This document shows positions 26,456 through 35,028 of a stretch of 48,717 bases of DNA, one piece after another. This DNA comes from an uncultured Oceanospirillaceae bacterium. Its GTDB lineage: Bacteria; Pseudomonadota; Gammaproteobacteria; Pseudomonadales; Balneatricaceae. The first letter of the stretch is position 1, and each line of letters starts with the position of its first letter. Under the pieces are notes generated by a model that was given only the letters and a program-made list of their open reading frames with translations, was not told the DNA's origin and did no database searches. Both the position numbers and the translations under genes were made by a program. The stretch spans positions 1 to 48,717 of the forward strand of contig CAKZPE010000024.1 in assembly GCA_937138495.1 (NCBI GenBank). Direction: 5' to 3'.

Positions 26456-26493
26456 TTTTGTCCCCCGATAACTGCTGTGATTACTCAGCGCAA

Positions 26494-27432
26494 TTACGCT
26501 TCCTGGAATTCAGGGTGCATATCCCTGAACCACTGAATGACGGTGTCTACGCGCCGGGGCTGGCTTATATCCCGACGGGTGGTGATATAGATGGTGTTCA
26601 TCATGGGTGGTAAGTCGCCTTTATCGTATTCGACCAGTTCACCAGATTCCAGATAGGCTTCTACGCAGTGAAGTGGAAAAACACTGATCCCCAGGCCACC
26701 GATCACCATTTTAATTGCACCGACAATGTCGTTGATATCGCCGGTGTGATAAAGCGAGCGGGCGGTCAGTGTTTTTGCTTCAGACATGAAGTGACGGGCC
26801 CACAGGTCAAAACAAACGTCCATTCCCGGGTAATTGATAAAGCGGTGATCCATTACGGTATCGGGTTTGAGTTCGGCAAGTGTGTTGCGGGAACTGGATA
26901 CCAGTACGTATTCTTCTTCACAAAACGGGATGTAGCGCAGTGACGGGTGCTCAATACGTTCGGTGACAAAGCCAAAGTCATAGCGGTCATCAATGACTGA
27001 CTGTGTGACGGCTTCCGTTGGGCACAGTTCAACCTGCAGGGCAATGCCGGGAAAGTCCAGACGGCGTTGCAGTAACATTGGAAAGTGTGGGCTTTGCAGA
27101 CAGGAAGGGGGCATGGCATAGCGCACCATTCCTTCCATTGATTCCTGCCCCTGATCCAGGCCATCATGGAATTCAGCGGTCACATCCATAATGCGTCGGA
27201 TATACTGTTGCAGCATTTTGCCGGCGCTGGTGAGTTTATAGGTATCGCTGACTTTAATGACCACGTCGTGTCCCAGCGTTTCCCGTATCTTGATCATATG
27301 ATCAGAAACAACGGAGGGGCTTTGGGCAGATTTTTTTGCGGCAGTGGCGTAGGAGCCATATTCGGCTACAGCCATGAAAGCTTTAAAAAGTTTAGGGTCT
27401 AGTTTGAGGTACTTCTGACTAGCGAAATTCAT
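26494..27432 (-). CDS. LysR-family transcriptional regulator
   Basis: A 312-residue regulator. The N-terminal winged helix is LKLDPKLFKAFMAVAEYGSY and TAAKKSAQSPSVVSDHMIKI. The effector domain (residues 95-300) has the usual periplasmic-binding fold, with YDFGFVTERIEHPSLRYIPF and the conserved GGLGISVFP. The gene is upstream of, and parallel to, the GDPD-like gene, which it may control. A palindrome just upstream (27480-27499) is a candidate autoregulatory operator. The effector is not predictable. Confidence 0.92.
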   Translation of the reverse strand: MNFASQKYLKLDPKLFKAFMAVAEYGSYATAAKKSAQSPSVVSDHMIKIRETLGHDVVIKVSDTYKLTSAGKMLQQYIRRIMDVTAEFHDGLDQGQESMEGMVRYAMPPSCLQSPHFPMLLQRRLDFPGIALQVELCPTEAVTQSVIDDRYDFGFVTERIEHPSLRYIPFCEEEYVLVSSSRNTLAELKPDTVMDHRFINYPGMDVCFDLWARHFMSEAKTLTARSLYHTGDINDIVGAIKMVIGGLGISVFPLHCVEAYLESGELVEYDKGDLPPMMNTIYITTRRDISQPRRVDTVIQWFRDMHPEFQEA

Positions 27433-27479
27433 CTGTCGGATCCGTGATATCAGTTTTCTTCGTCACATCCCTTGCTGAT

Positions 27480-27499
27480 TGTTATATCCCGATATAACA
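27480..27499. promoter_or_regulatory. Palindrome upstream of the LysR gene
   Basis: TGTTATATC-CC-GATATAACA, a 9-bp inverted repeat 48 bp upstream of the LysR start codon, fits a regulator-binding site. Confidence 0.5.
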
Positions 27500-27574
27500 A
27501 TGAAGAGCGATCCATGCTAAGAACTGGCGATTATATGCTAAAAATCCTCTTTGCGTACTTATCTTATTGAAAGT

Positions 27575-28052
27575 TAAGTGTCCACGTCCATGTGGGTGGA
27601 GAGATCCGTCGAAGCTGTGGTCTATAGAACATGCTTTCCTTTGCAGGCTTTCAGGTAAAACAGACTCCGCTGTTTACCGTTCCGTGATGGCTTTGTTCTA
27701 TAGGGGCCAAGTCCGGTTTGGCGCTGTGCGTAGTATCATCCGTGTGGGCATCCCGGCCGCAATAATCATTCCCTGGTACGTCGTATCCATTTACGCACTT
27801 ATGTAAAGCAATTTTCCCTGATAATTCCGTTTTACTGCTGTGCTGTCCCTGCTGTCTGAATCCGTTTAGACGTCTATAATTTTTGTTCCCTGGGAGGAAG
27901 TCCACTTCCCCAACAACCCTTCCACTGTGCGTATTATCCGTTTAGCGCACACTTCCCATATCCCTGTGGGGTGATCTGTCCCTGCCGTTCCCTGGTGCTT
28001 AAATTCCGTTTTCCCGCCAGCATCCCTGCGGCGTTATCCTTCCTGAATCTCT
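27575..28052 (-). ncRNA. csrB: CsrB-type CsrA-sequestering RNA
   Basis: Between 27601 and 28045 the minus strand carries about 30 GGA trinucleotides, mostly as CAGGGA, ACGGAT or ACGGAA, while the plus strand has almost none. Several lie in hairpin loops: GTGCG / CGCAC around ACGGAT, GGTAAACAG / CTGTTTTACC around CGGAGT, CCAA / TTGG around CCGGAC, CGTA / TACG around ATGGA, and GGAAG / CTTCC around TGGA. This is the hallmark of CsrB/CsrC RNAs, which titrate the translational regulator CsrA. No ORF is convincing here. TATAAC at about 28055 could be part of the promoter; I found no good terminator, so both ends are approximate. Confidence 0.75.
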
Positions 28053-28067
28053 GTTATATCTGAACGC

Positions 28068-28394
28068 TTATACCGGGCTTACTAACAGTTGCCTCAGGCG
28101 TGATATTTCAAGCAGTTCTTCGTTATTTATGACCCGGTCAAACGCCGAATCCAGCAAATCAACCATTCCCTGATTGATGACTTTCGTTCCTTCAATGTTT
28201 GCTTCGAGCTTTACACCGTGTAAATAATTGTGACGGATGTCGCCAAAATTGACGTCGCTGATCTGTCCCGGTTCCAGCTCAACACTACGGGTACCGTAGG
28301 GCGTCTGGGTAACATCGCTATTTGATCTTCCTGAGACATACAGGGTGACCTGAATAGGGTGTTCGGTGTCATTGCATATCGTCTTTACGCGCAT
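28068..28394 (-). CDS. Hypothetical protein (108 aa) upstream of the CsrB-type RNA
   Basis: The protein begins MRVKTICNDTEHPIQVTLYV and is predicted beta-rich up to about residue 70, then helical (GMVDLLDSAFDRVINNEELL). It has no signal peptide. I do not recognise the family. The ribosome-binding site is weak. Its 3' end abuts the CsrB-type RNA, so that RNA's promoter may lie inside its last codons. Confidence 0.55.
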   Translation of the reverse strand: MRVKTICNDTEHPIQVTLYVSGRSNSDVTQTPYGTRSVELEPGQISDVNFGDIRHNYLHGVKLEANIEGTKVINQGMVDLLDSAFDRVINNEELLEISRLRQLLVSPV

Positions 28395-28566
28395 CTTGTC
28401 TCGGTTTGTTGCGGTTGCTCATTTAACGCTTCAAACTTTAGCGGCTCTCTTTAATAAAGGCCAACCGTAAGTTCAGGATTGCCAATCCGGGAAATCCGGC
28501 TGGTATTGGTCAATAGTATCGGATATAAGAAATATTACTTATAAATCAGGTGGATAGGAGTTTCTG

Positions 28567-29343
28567 ATGGATAAGAAAGATAAGGCTGTTCAGGGCATTC
28601 ATCCGGCCGGTGTGCGTGTCTGGCAAGGATTTCGCATTGCTTCGATGGTTGCTGACTGGCAGCGTTTCAGTGAACAGCTGGGTAAAGTTTTTATACCAGC
28701 GACTGTTCAGCAAATGCAGCCGCTTGGGCTTCATGCATATTTCCCTCTGATTTTACCTGACTCAGGTTTTACACTTCCGGATGAGTTAGCGCTGGTGGTG
28801 TATCCCACGCAGGACGTATATAAAGCAGCGACCCGTGAAACGGTTGCCGGAAGGGCTTATGGTGCGCTGCACGGTACCGTATTTAATTTCAGCCGTGAGG
28901 GTGATATCCCGCATAGCCGATCATATTTCCCGGTGGCATGGTCCGGTGATCTGGAAGATAACCGGCCGGTCTATCTGAAAGAAACAGCGATTGACTGGCA
29001 TTCAGGTGTGATGCGCTGTCTTGTGCTGATAAGTCGTGATACCGGTGGTATGACGGAGCAACTGGAAAACATTTCTGTTGTTGTTAACGAATGGTTGTCA
29101 ACCCCATCCGCAGGGACTGATAACGTGATCCTTCAGGTGGAATCCGATTATTTACTGTGTTGGGAGCACTATTCTCATACTGCTACAGCGGGGTTAACGG
29201 ATCTTCTTACCGCTCAGATACAGGGAAGGGTGGTGATTGATACCTGTGCAGAGAAAGTGATGGTTAAACCTTTGTTCTCAGAACCGGATAACGGTGTTGC
29301 ACCGACTGCCGGGCGGTTAATGGATGTGCGCCTGGAAGAATAA
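28567..29343 (+). CDS. Uncharacterised protein (258 aa) next to a GlxA-type regulator
   Basis: The start ATG has a TAGGAG ribosome-binding site. The N-terminus MDKKDKAVQGIHPAGVRVWQ leads to RFSEQLGKVFIPATVQQMQP, LALVVYPTQDVYKAATRETV and HGTVFNFSREGDIPHSRSYF. No signal peptide, membrane segment or metal-binding cluster is evident. The gene is tail-to-tail with the AraC/GlxA gene (4-bp gap). I do not recognise the family. The neighbouring regulator and TRAP transporter suggest, but do not show, a catabolic role. Confidence 0.7.
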   Translation: MDKKDKAVQGIHPAGVRVWQGFRIASMVADWQRFSEQLGKVFIPATVQQMQPLGLHAYFPLILPDSGFTLPDELALVVYPTQDVYKAATRETVAGRAYGALHGTVFNFSREGDIPHSRSYFPVAWSGDLEDNRPVYLKETAIDWHSGVMRCLVLISRDTGGMTEQLENISVVVNEWLSTPSAGTDNVILQVESDYLLCWEHYSHTATAGLTDLLTAQIQGRVVIDTCAEKVMVKPLFSEPDNGVAPTAGRLMDVRLEE

Positions 29344-29347
29344 GTTG

Positions 29348-30394
29348 TTATTGCCGGTGTTGTTCCCGGGCGAAGGTGGGCGCCGTACCAAAATAATCTT
29401 TATAGCAGTTGCTGAAGTGGCTGGAGCTGACAAATCCGCAGGCCAGTGCGATATCAGTAATACTGTGGCTTGTTTGCAGTAACAGACGGCGAGCTTGGGT
29501 AATACGCAGTTCCAGATAATATTTACTGGGGGATGTTTCCAGATTATTTTGAAAAAGGCGTTCTGCCTGTCGGCGGGATACACCGACAAAATTGCACAGT
29601 TCTTCCACGCTTAGCGGTTCTTCAATATTGGCTGTCATCAGTTGAATCAGTTCACGCAGGCTTTCCGGTAAATTCGTTTTATCCGATAACTGGGTCAGGC
29701 GGTTCTGACTGTTTTCCGCTAGCTGATCGCAGCTCAGTATTTCCCGAATAGCCCGGACGATGTCTTTACCCTGCAAACGTTCGATAATTTTCAGCATCAT
29801 TTCCAGTGCGCTGTTGGGGCCTGCACAGCTGATGCGGTTGTTGTCGGTGATGAATATCTGATCGCTGACCTGTACTTTTGGATATTTTTCTTTAATAAAA
29901 GCATGGTTTTCAGGATGGATTGCACACTGGGTGTTATCCATCAGGCCGGCCTGTGCCAGCGCAATGGCACCATTCCACAGTCCGCCAAAAATAATCTCCG
30001 ATGAATTCTGTGATTTCAGATAGTCTGTCAGTACCGCATGAACGTTAATGCTGCAGCGGTACCCACCGCAAACAATCAGCATATCGTAAGAGTTGCCGCT
30101 TTCGCTCTGAAGCTGTGTAAGGCTGGTACCGGTGGATATTTCAATCCCCAGATCACTTTTGACCTGCGTACTGTCCAGGCCAATAGTCTGATAGCTAAAC
30201 AGTGGTGCAGTCCGCACCAGATTTGCAGTTACCAGGGCATCAACGGCAGCTGTAAATGCCATCATTGAAAAATGTTCCAGCAACACAAATGCCACATGTA
30301 AGGGCTTATCAGGTGATGTTTCGCCCGGCAGAAAGCGGCGATTCGTCTCACGAAGCGGTGTACTGAACTGACGGGTGTCTTTGGTTGTGCTCAT
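29348..30394 (-). CDS. GlxA-type AraC-family regulator with DJ-1/PfpI-like domain
   Basis: The protein is 348 residues from the ATG at 30392-30394; a GTG six codons upstream is also possible. Residues about 35-215 form a DJ-1/PfpI-like domain (HVAFVLLEHFSMMAFTAAVD, MLIVCGGYRCSIN, FGGLWNGAIALAQAGLMD). The C-terminal 100 residues are an AraC-type double HTH (LSVEELCNFVGVSRRQAERL, DIALACGFVSSSHFSNCYKD). Relatives (GbdR, CdhR, ArgR of pseudomonads) respond to betaine, carnitine or arginine. Here it is divergent from the TRAP operon and is the natural candidate to control it. Confidence 0.88.
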   Translation of the reverse strand: MSTTKDTRQFSTPLRETNRRFLPGETSPDKPLHVAFVLLEHFSMMAFTAAVDALVTANLVRTAPLFSYQTIGLDSTQVKSDLGIEISTGTSLTQLQSESGNSYDMLIVCGGYRCSINVHAVLTDYLKSQNSSEIIFGGLWNGAIALAQAGLMDNTQCAIHPENHAFIKEKYPKVQVSDQIFITDNNRISCAGPNSALEMMLKIIERLQGKDIVRAIREILSCDQLAENSQNRLTQLSDKTNLPESLRELIQLMTANIEEPLSVEELCNFVGVSRRQAERLFQNNLETSPSKYYLELRITQARRLLLQTSHSITDIALACGFVSSSHFSNCYKDYFGTAPTFAREQHRQ

Positions 30395-30863
30395 GGGGTC
30401 TGGTGTTCTCACAGGTTAAGGCGCAGTTATAACAGTTTTCGTTGGAAATTTGTATTTTTTGGGAGATGTCTATAGCAGTGGCTGTTATTTGATCAGAGAG
30501 TTAAATAAGAAATAGTTAACAGGGATAATTATTTTGTAAATAAAATGTAATAGTTTGTGGTTGTTTATATGAAAATAATGTTAGAAGTGTAAAAAAGTAT
30601 TTATATATATGCAGCAAATATGAATCAAATATTGTTGAATCATGGGGTTAGTCAATTATTTTTACATCATGTTAATAACTGGAAGATTTAGACTAGGTTA
30701 GGTATGCGTTTGTGGAATTAGAAATAATTATTTTCTCTGTGTATAAACGTTTTAACTGTTTATTCAGCGCACACTGTGAAGTTGTCGTTAAGTAAATAGT
30801 TTTAACCGCGCGGATAAGTCATTTTTGCGCACTTAAATAAGAATAATATTTCTGGAGTTTCTC
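30395..30863. promoter_or_regulatory. AT-rich divergent control region between the GlxA-type gene and dctPQM
   Basis: 470 bp without genes, clearly more AT-rich than its surroundings. GCGCAC occurs at 30767-30772 and 30827-30832, with the palindrome CCGCGCGG at 30806-30813 between them. These sit within 100 bp of dctP and are candidate regulator sites. A CTGGAG ribosome-binding site precedes dctP. Confidence 0.35.
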
Positions 30864-31862
30864 ATGAGCAAAATGTCCAGCCTTAAAACCCTGATTGCCA
30901 GCAGCATGATGCTGGGGGCTGTTTTAACCACGTCTGCAGAAGCGGCCACAACACTGCGTATTGCCAGCCAGCATGCGCCTGATCAGTATGCCTCTGAAGT
31001 ATTACGGCAGATTAAGGATGAGCTGGAAGGTGCCGGTGTTGATCTTAAAATCAAGTTATATCCTGCCGGCCAACTGGGCTCAGGTGAGCAACTGTTAGGT
31101 GAAGCGGCCCGCGGTACGATCGACATCGTCCATTCTTTTGTGTACAGCCATAAAGATCCGGTACTGGAAATTAACTCTCTGCCTTACCTGGTTTCTAATT
31201 ATGATGAAATGGAAAAAGTCTTCAGCCCGGGATCCAATTTTTACACCCTTTTTGATCAGCGCATGGATAGGCTGAATCTGAAACTGCTGGGCATTACCGC
31301 GGAAGGGTTTATCGGTGTAATGTCATCCTCTGAGCCTGAAAACTACCGGACAACAGGGGCCAAAGGCCAGAATATCCGGGTGTGGAGTGCGCAGTCTGCG
31401 AAGCTTGCAACTCAGGATATGGGGTATAACACGACCACCATCGACTGGGGTGATGCTTTTCCAGCCATTCAGCAGGGTGTGGTTGACGGTATGATCGGTG
31501 CTACACCTGAGGCGACCTATACAACCTTTAAAGAAGCGATCAGCAACTATGTGCCGTATAACGCATTTGTTGAGAACTACGCTTACTACGCCAGCAAGAA
31601 AACCTGGGAAAAGAAGCTGAACGATGAGCAGCGTAAAGTCATCGCTGATGTGTTTGCCCGTGCGGCCGCCAAGTTTGTTGACTGGAGCCGTGAAAATGAC
31701 GCCGCTAACCTGAAGAAACTGGAAGAGTTCGGTGTAAAGGTTCTGCCAATTACCGATGCTGAGCGCAGCGCGATTGCCGACGAAATCCGTGCGAAAACCT
31801 GGCCAAAACTGCAAGAGCGTCTGGGTAAAGATAATCTGGATAAAATCGTTGCTGATCTGTAA
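30864..31862 (+). CDS. TRAP transporter substrate-binding protein (DctP family)
   Basis: A 332-residue periplasmic protein with signal peptide (residues 1-28, cleavage after SAEA). The mature part has LRIASQHAPDQYASEVLRQI, LYPAGQLGSGEQLLGEAARG, IRVWSAQSAKLATQDMGYNT and GVVDGMIGATPEATYTTFKE, the family core. DctP-type proteins usually bind an organic acid through a conserved arginine; R126-like placement falls in GQNIRVWS. The ligand cannot be named: sulfonates, betaine-like compounds or carboxylates are all possible. First gene of the transporter operon. Confidence 0.92.
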   Translation: MSKMSSLKTLIASSMMLGAVLTTSAEAATTLRIASQHAPDQYASEVLRQIKDELEGAGVDLKIKLYPAGQLGSGEQLLGEAARGTIDIVHSFVYSHKDPVLEINSLPYLVSNYDEMEKVFSPGSNFYTLFDQRMDRLNLKLLGITAEGFIGVMSSSEPENYRTTGAKGQNIRVWSAQSAKLATQDMGYNTTTIDWGDAFPAIQQGVVDGMIGATPEATYTTFKEAISNYVPYNAFVENYAYYASKKTWEKKLNDEQRKVIADVFARAAAKFVDWSRENDAANLKKLEEFGVKVLPITDAERSAIADEIRAKTWPKLQERLGKDNLDKIVADL

Positions 31863-31956
31863 CGGTTCCATTGTTTGAAAGGGAGGTTGCAGGTATAGGA
31901 TCTATTATCTGCAGCTTTCTTTTTATATTCTCTGTTTTAATTAAGGCAGGTGCTTT

Positions 31957-32505
31957 ATGTATTTAGATATACCGCGCCCGCTTAGAAGTCTGGTTAATTT
32001 CTTACTGCAGGTAAAACAATATTTTCTGGCGGCGGCAAGCCTGATGATGGCGTTTGTGTTTTTCTTTGTAGTTATTCTGCGTTACTGGTTTCAGACAGAC
32101 CTGTTTGCGTATGAAGAGTGGGTATTAATGCTGGCCTTCTGGGTTTATTTTCTTGGCGGTGCCATGGGAAGTTATGAAAACACCCATGTAAAAGCCGACT
32201 TTCTGTTATCGGTGATGGATGATCCCCGAAAAAAATGGCTGGTGGTTAATTTCACAGTATTCCTCGAAGTGCTGATTGGATTGGTGCTGAGTTACTGGGG
32301 ATGGCTGATGGTTGAGGAAGAGGTGGTTGCTTACCCTGACTGGCAACGCACTACCGGTCTGGAATTACCGTTTTTCATTCCAAAGCTGGGTATTTTCCTG
32401 GGATTTGTCTTTATGACTTTTTACACCGCCCTGCATCTCTACAGTGGGTTGCGTTCCGGGCCCAGTGATGTCTGGGAAGATAACGAAACCCCACCACACA
32501 TATAA
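31957..32505 (+). CDS. TRAP transporter small permease (DctQ family)
   Basis: A 182-residue membrane protein with four predicted helices (about residues 18-40, 48-68, 88-110, 132-155). Typical DctQ features are VVILRYWFQTDLFAYEEWVL and YFLGGAMGSYENTHVKADFL. It pairs with the large permease that starts 12 bp after its stop codon. An AGG-type ribosome-binding site precedes its ATG. Confidence 0.9.
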   Translation: MYLDIPRPLRSLVNFLLQVKQYFLAAASLMMAFVFFFVVILRYWFQTDLFAYEEWVLMLAFWVYFLGGAMGSYENTHVKADFLLSVMDDPRKKWLVVNFTVFLEVLIGLVLSYWGWLMVEEEVVAYPDWQRTTGLELPFFIPKLGIFLGFVFMTFYTALHLYSGLRSGPSDVWEDNETPPHI

Positions 32506-32517
32506 CGGGCAGGCTTT

Positions 32518-33810
32518 ATGTTAATTTTACTGACACTATTAGTGATCTGTGTCGCGCTGCTGATCGGTATTCCTGTACCGTTCGCCTTTGGCCTGGCACT
32601 GATCTATATGTCGCTGACCGGAGATCACAATCCGGCTGGCTTTTTAACTTCCGGACACTGGCGCATGAATGTGCTGGTGCTGTTAGCAATTCCATTGTTC
32701 ATTATTGCCGGTACGATTATGGAGCGGGGCAAAATTGCTCAGCCTCTGGTCGAGTTGGCAGAACTTTTTGTGGGGCGTTTTAAGGGCGGTATTGCCTATA
32801 CAGCGGTGGGGGCCAGTGCAGTATTTGGCTCTATTGCCGGCAGTGCGACGGCAACACTGACCTGTATTGGCAGCATTATGATGCCGCAGCTACGCAAAGC
32901 GAACTATCCGGAAGGTCTGTCAGCTGCGCTGATTACCAATGCGGCTCCGCTGGGGTTGCTGATTCCGCCCAGTGCGATTCAGATCATCTATGCCTGGGTA
33001 ACCCGTCAGTCTGTACTGAAATGTTTTCTGGCGACCATTGTTCCGGGGCTGATTCTGGTAACACTGCTGTGTATCGTCAATTACTTTATGTTACGTAAGC
33101 ATAATGACATTAAGACGTTACCGCCCAGTGATGATTTTGTGGGCGATGTCACTCGCAAAAGCCGCTTTGCCTTACCGGCGTTGCTGATGCCATTTATGAT
33201 ACTGGGCGGAATTTACGGCGGCATTATGACGCCAACAGAGGCTGCCGGTATTGCTGTGGTGTACGCTATTCCAGTGGGATTTTTCATCTATAAAGGCCTG
33301 AATAAAGATAACTTTAAAGAAGCGCTTGTTCAGTCAGCCACAACGACCGGCGTGGTGATGGTGATGTTCTTCATGGTCATGATCGTCAGCCGGTTGCTGA
33401 TTTTTGAAGATATCCCGGGCCTGGCACAGGAGCTGATTTTCTCTGTGTCTGAAAATCCGATCGTGGTGCTGATCATGATTAACGTGGTGATGATCTTAAT
33501 CGGCATGCTAATGGATGATGTCAGTGGGGTATTACTGGCTTCGCCTCTGTTGTTTCCGATTGTGGTTGAGTTGGGGGTTGATCCGATTCAGTTCGCTGCG
33601 ATTGTCGGTGTGAATCTGGGGATGGGGAATATTACGCCACCAACAGCACCGCTGCTGTATCTGGGGTCGCGGGTAACGAATGTGCGGGTCAGTGCGATGC
33701 TGAAACCGACACTGATTATGATTGCATTTGCCTGGATACCCACCTTGATTATTACCACCTATGTTCCGCAGGTATCTCTGTTCCTGCCGGAGTTGTTGAT
33801 GGGACGCTAG
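32518..33810 (+). CDS. TRAP transporter large permease (DctM family)
   Basis: A 430-residue polytopic protein with about 12 membrane segments. DctM signatures are FVGRFKGGIAYTAVGASAVF, GSIAGSATATLTCIGSIMMP, TNAAPLGLLIPPSAIQIIYA and GGIYGGIMTPTEAAGIAVVY, with a late GVNLGMGNITPPTAPLLYLG. It forms the sodium-driven translocation unit with the preceding DctQ. Length is normal. A terminator follows. Confidence 0.94.
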   Translation: MLILLTLLVICVALLIGIPVPFAFGLALIYMSLTGDHNPAGFLTSGHWRMNVLVLLAIPLFIIAGTIMERGKIAQPLVELAELFVGRFKGGIAYTAVGASAVFGSIAGSATATLTCIGSIMMPQLRKANYPEGLSAALITNAAPLGLLIPPSAIQIIYAWVTRQSVLKCFLATIVPGLILVTLLCIVNYFMLRKHNDIKTLPPSDDFVGDVTRKSRFALPALLMPFMILGGIYGGIMTPTEAAGIAVVYAIPVGFFIYKGLNKDNFKEALVQSATTTGVVMVMFFMVMIVSRLLIFEDIPGLAQELIFSVSENPIVVLIMINVVMILIGMLMDDVSGVLLASPLLFPIVVELGVDPIQFAAIVGVNLGMGNITPPTAPLLYLGSRVTNVRVSAMLKPTLIMIAFAWIPTLIITTYVPQVSLFLPELLMGR

Positions 33811-33832
33811 TCCGGCTATACGTTCACGGTTC

Positions 33833-33866
33833 AAAACCCCGGCTGTTTCGGCACTGGGGTTTTTTA
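33833..33866. terminator. Terminator of dctPQM
   Basis: AAAACCCC / GGGGTTTTTT hairpin 23 bp after the dctM stop. Its A and T runs allow use from both strands, and the stop codon of the convergent DUF6151-like gene lies in its T-run. Confidence 0.8.
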
Positions 33867-34496
33867 TGGATGTGTATTTGTGTTGTCGGGATGAATAATT
33901 TCAGGGTGAGCAAGGGGAGTGCCTTCATCATTAAAAAGTGCATGAGGGTGGCTATGTCCCCGTAGTTTCCAGTGCAGCAGGCGTAACATGATTTTCAGAC
34001 CAATGGTCAGAGGCATGCCTGAATGTCGGACAGCGTTTATCCGGTTGCCGGTGGCATGTCTGGCATGTCTGGCATGTCTGGCATGAATGTAGCCCTGTAC
34101 ATTTCCCAGTACTTGTTGCCGTTCGGTATCGGTGAGTCGGATAAAACTGTGAATCAGGCCAATAAAGGGCACGTTTGCTGTCAGGGTGTTGCCGATGGGC
34201 GTTTGGCAGCATTTCGTATACCAGCGGTAAGTACCTTTGGGCGTGAGCCGCATACAGGCAATATGCTTATGTCCTGTGTCTATCTCCAGACAGGAAGGGG
34301 GGATTTGAAAAACTTCAGTGCCTCCGTCAGCATCCAGTATTGGTGGTCTGTCGGTTTGATTGTCTTGCCGGAGAATTCGGGCAAATGCCTGACAGCTGTT
34401 GCAGTAACAGACCAGCCGGTTACCGCTGTTCTGTGAAATCTTTTTAAGGGTGCCCGTGACGGCTCCGCAATGGCAGCCTGCAGGAATGTTGTGCAT
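33864..34496 (-). CDS. DUF6151/GFA-like zinc-binding protein
   Basis: A 210-residue protein from the ATG at 34494-34496 (GAGG ribosome-binding site). It begins MHNIPAGCHCGAVTGTL and has LVCYCNSCQAFARIL, the cysteine pattern of GFA/Mss4-like zinc proteins. KCCQTPIGNTLTANVPFIGL later supplies further cysteines. Residues about 137-147 are an RHARHARHARH tract encoded by a 9-bp tandem repeat (34050-34085). Function is unknown; the family includes glutathione-adduct handling enzymes. It follows the DUF2214 gene by 28 bp. Confidence 0.75.
   Translation of the reverse strand: MHNIPAGCHCGAVTGTLKKISQNSGNRLVCYCNSCQAFARILRQDNQTDRPPILDADGGTEVFQIPPSCLEIDTGHKHIACMRLTPKGTYRWYTKCCQTPIGNTLTANVPFIGLIHSFIRLTDTERQQVLGNVQGYIHARHARHARHATGNRINAVRHSGMPLTIGLKIMLRLLHWKLRGHSHPHALFNDEGTPLAHPEIIHPDNTNTHP
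34050..34085. repeat. 9-bp tandem repeat inside the DUF6151-like gene
   Basis: TGGCATGTC is repeated about four times in frame and encodes HAR repeats on the minus strand. Copy number could vary without breaking the frame. Confidence 0.9.
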
Positions 34497-34524
34497 AGCT
34501 ACTGCCTCACTGTTGGCTGTGTGG

Positions 34525-34965
34525 TCAGGATGTGCTGCCAATGCCCTGAGCCATCGTGACGGCCAGTAATGGCATCAGTAACAATAATAACAGTTCAGTC
34601 CGGATGATCCGGATAATACGGCGGGGTACGGGGATTCTGCTGGTTTGCGCACTTCGGTTTCGCAGATAAAACCACGTGGGAATGGTGGATAGCACAGCAA
34701 TAATCGCAAACAGAAACAGCTTGATATGAAAAATAAAGTTACCGGAATAAAACGCTTCAGGTTTGCCAACGATAAACCATAAGAGTAACCCGCTGATCAG
34801 CATAAGCATTGCTCCGGCACCGTAAATGCCATCAATAATGGCTATTTTCCGAATGGCTGCGGGGGTCATTGTTTTGCGTAACAGCAGGTGCTGGCTAACC
34901 AGTGCTGCGGCAAGGATGATCAGGCCGGTAAAGTGCAGGTATCTGACAAGAAGCTCTTCCATCAT
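34525..34965 (-). CDS. DUF2214 family membrane protein
   Basis: A 146-residue protein with four predicted membrane segments. It starts MMEELLVRYLHFTGLIILAA, then has DGIYGAGAMLMLISGLLLWF and FHIKLFLFAIIAVLSTIPTW, as in DUF2214. A heme or redox link is sometimes suspected for such proteins, but I cannot support it from sequence. Probably transcribed with the downstream DUF6151-like gene. Confidence 0.82.
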   Translation of the reverse strand: MMEELLVRYLHFTGLIILAAALVSQHLLLRKTMTPAAIRKIAIIDGIYGAGAMLMLISGLLLWFIVGKPEAFYSGNFIFHIKLFLFAIIAVLSTIPTWFYLRNRSAQTSRIPVPRRIIRIIRTELLLLLLMPLLAVTMAQGIGSTS

Positions 34966-35028
34966 AGGACTCTGTTGCCGGTATTAGCGGGTCAGTGTAG
35001 ACCGAAACAGGCAGCAGAGGGTAGCTTT

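Noticed and set aside
27567..27806. 79-residue plus-strand ORF in the LysR to 28.07 kb gap, and an 84-residue minus ORF
   Set aside because: Neither has a ribosome-binding site or recognisable sequence, and both lie inside the GGA-rich CsrB-type RNA.
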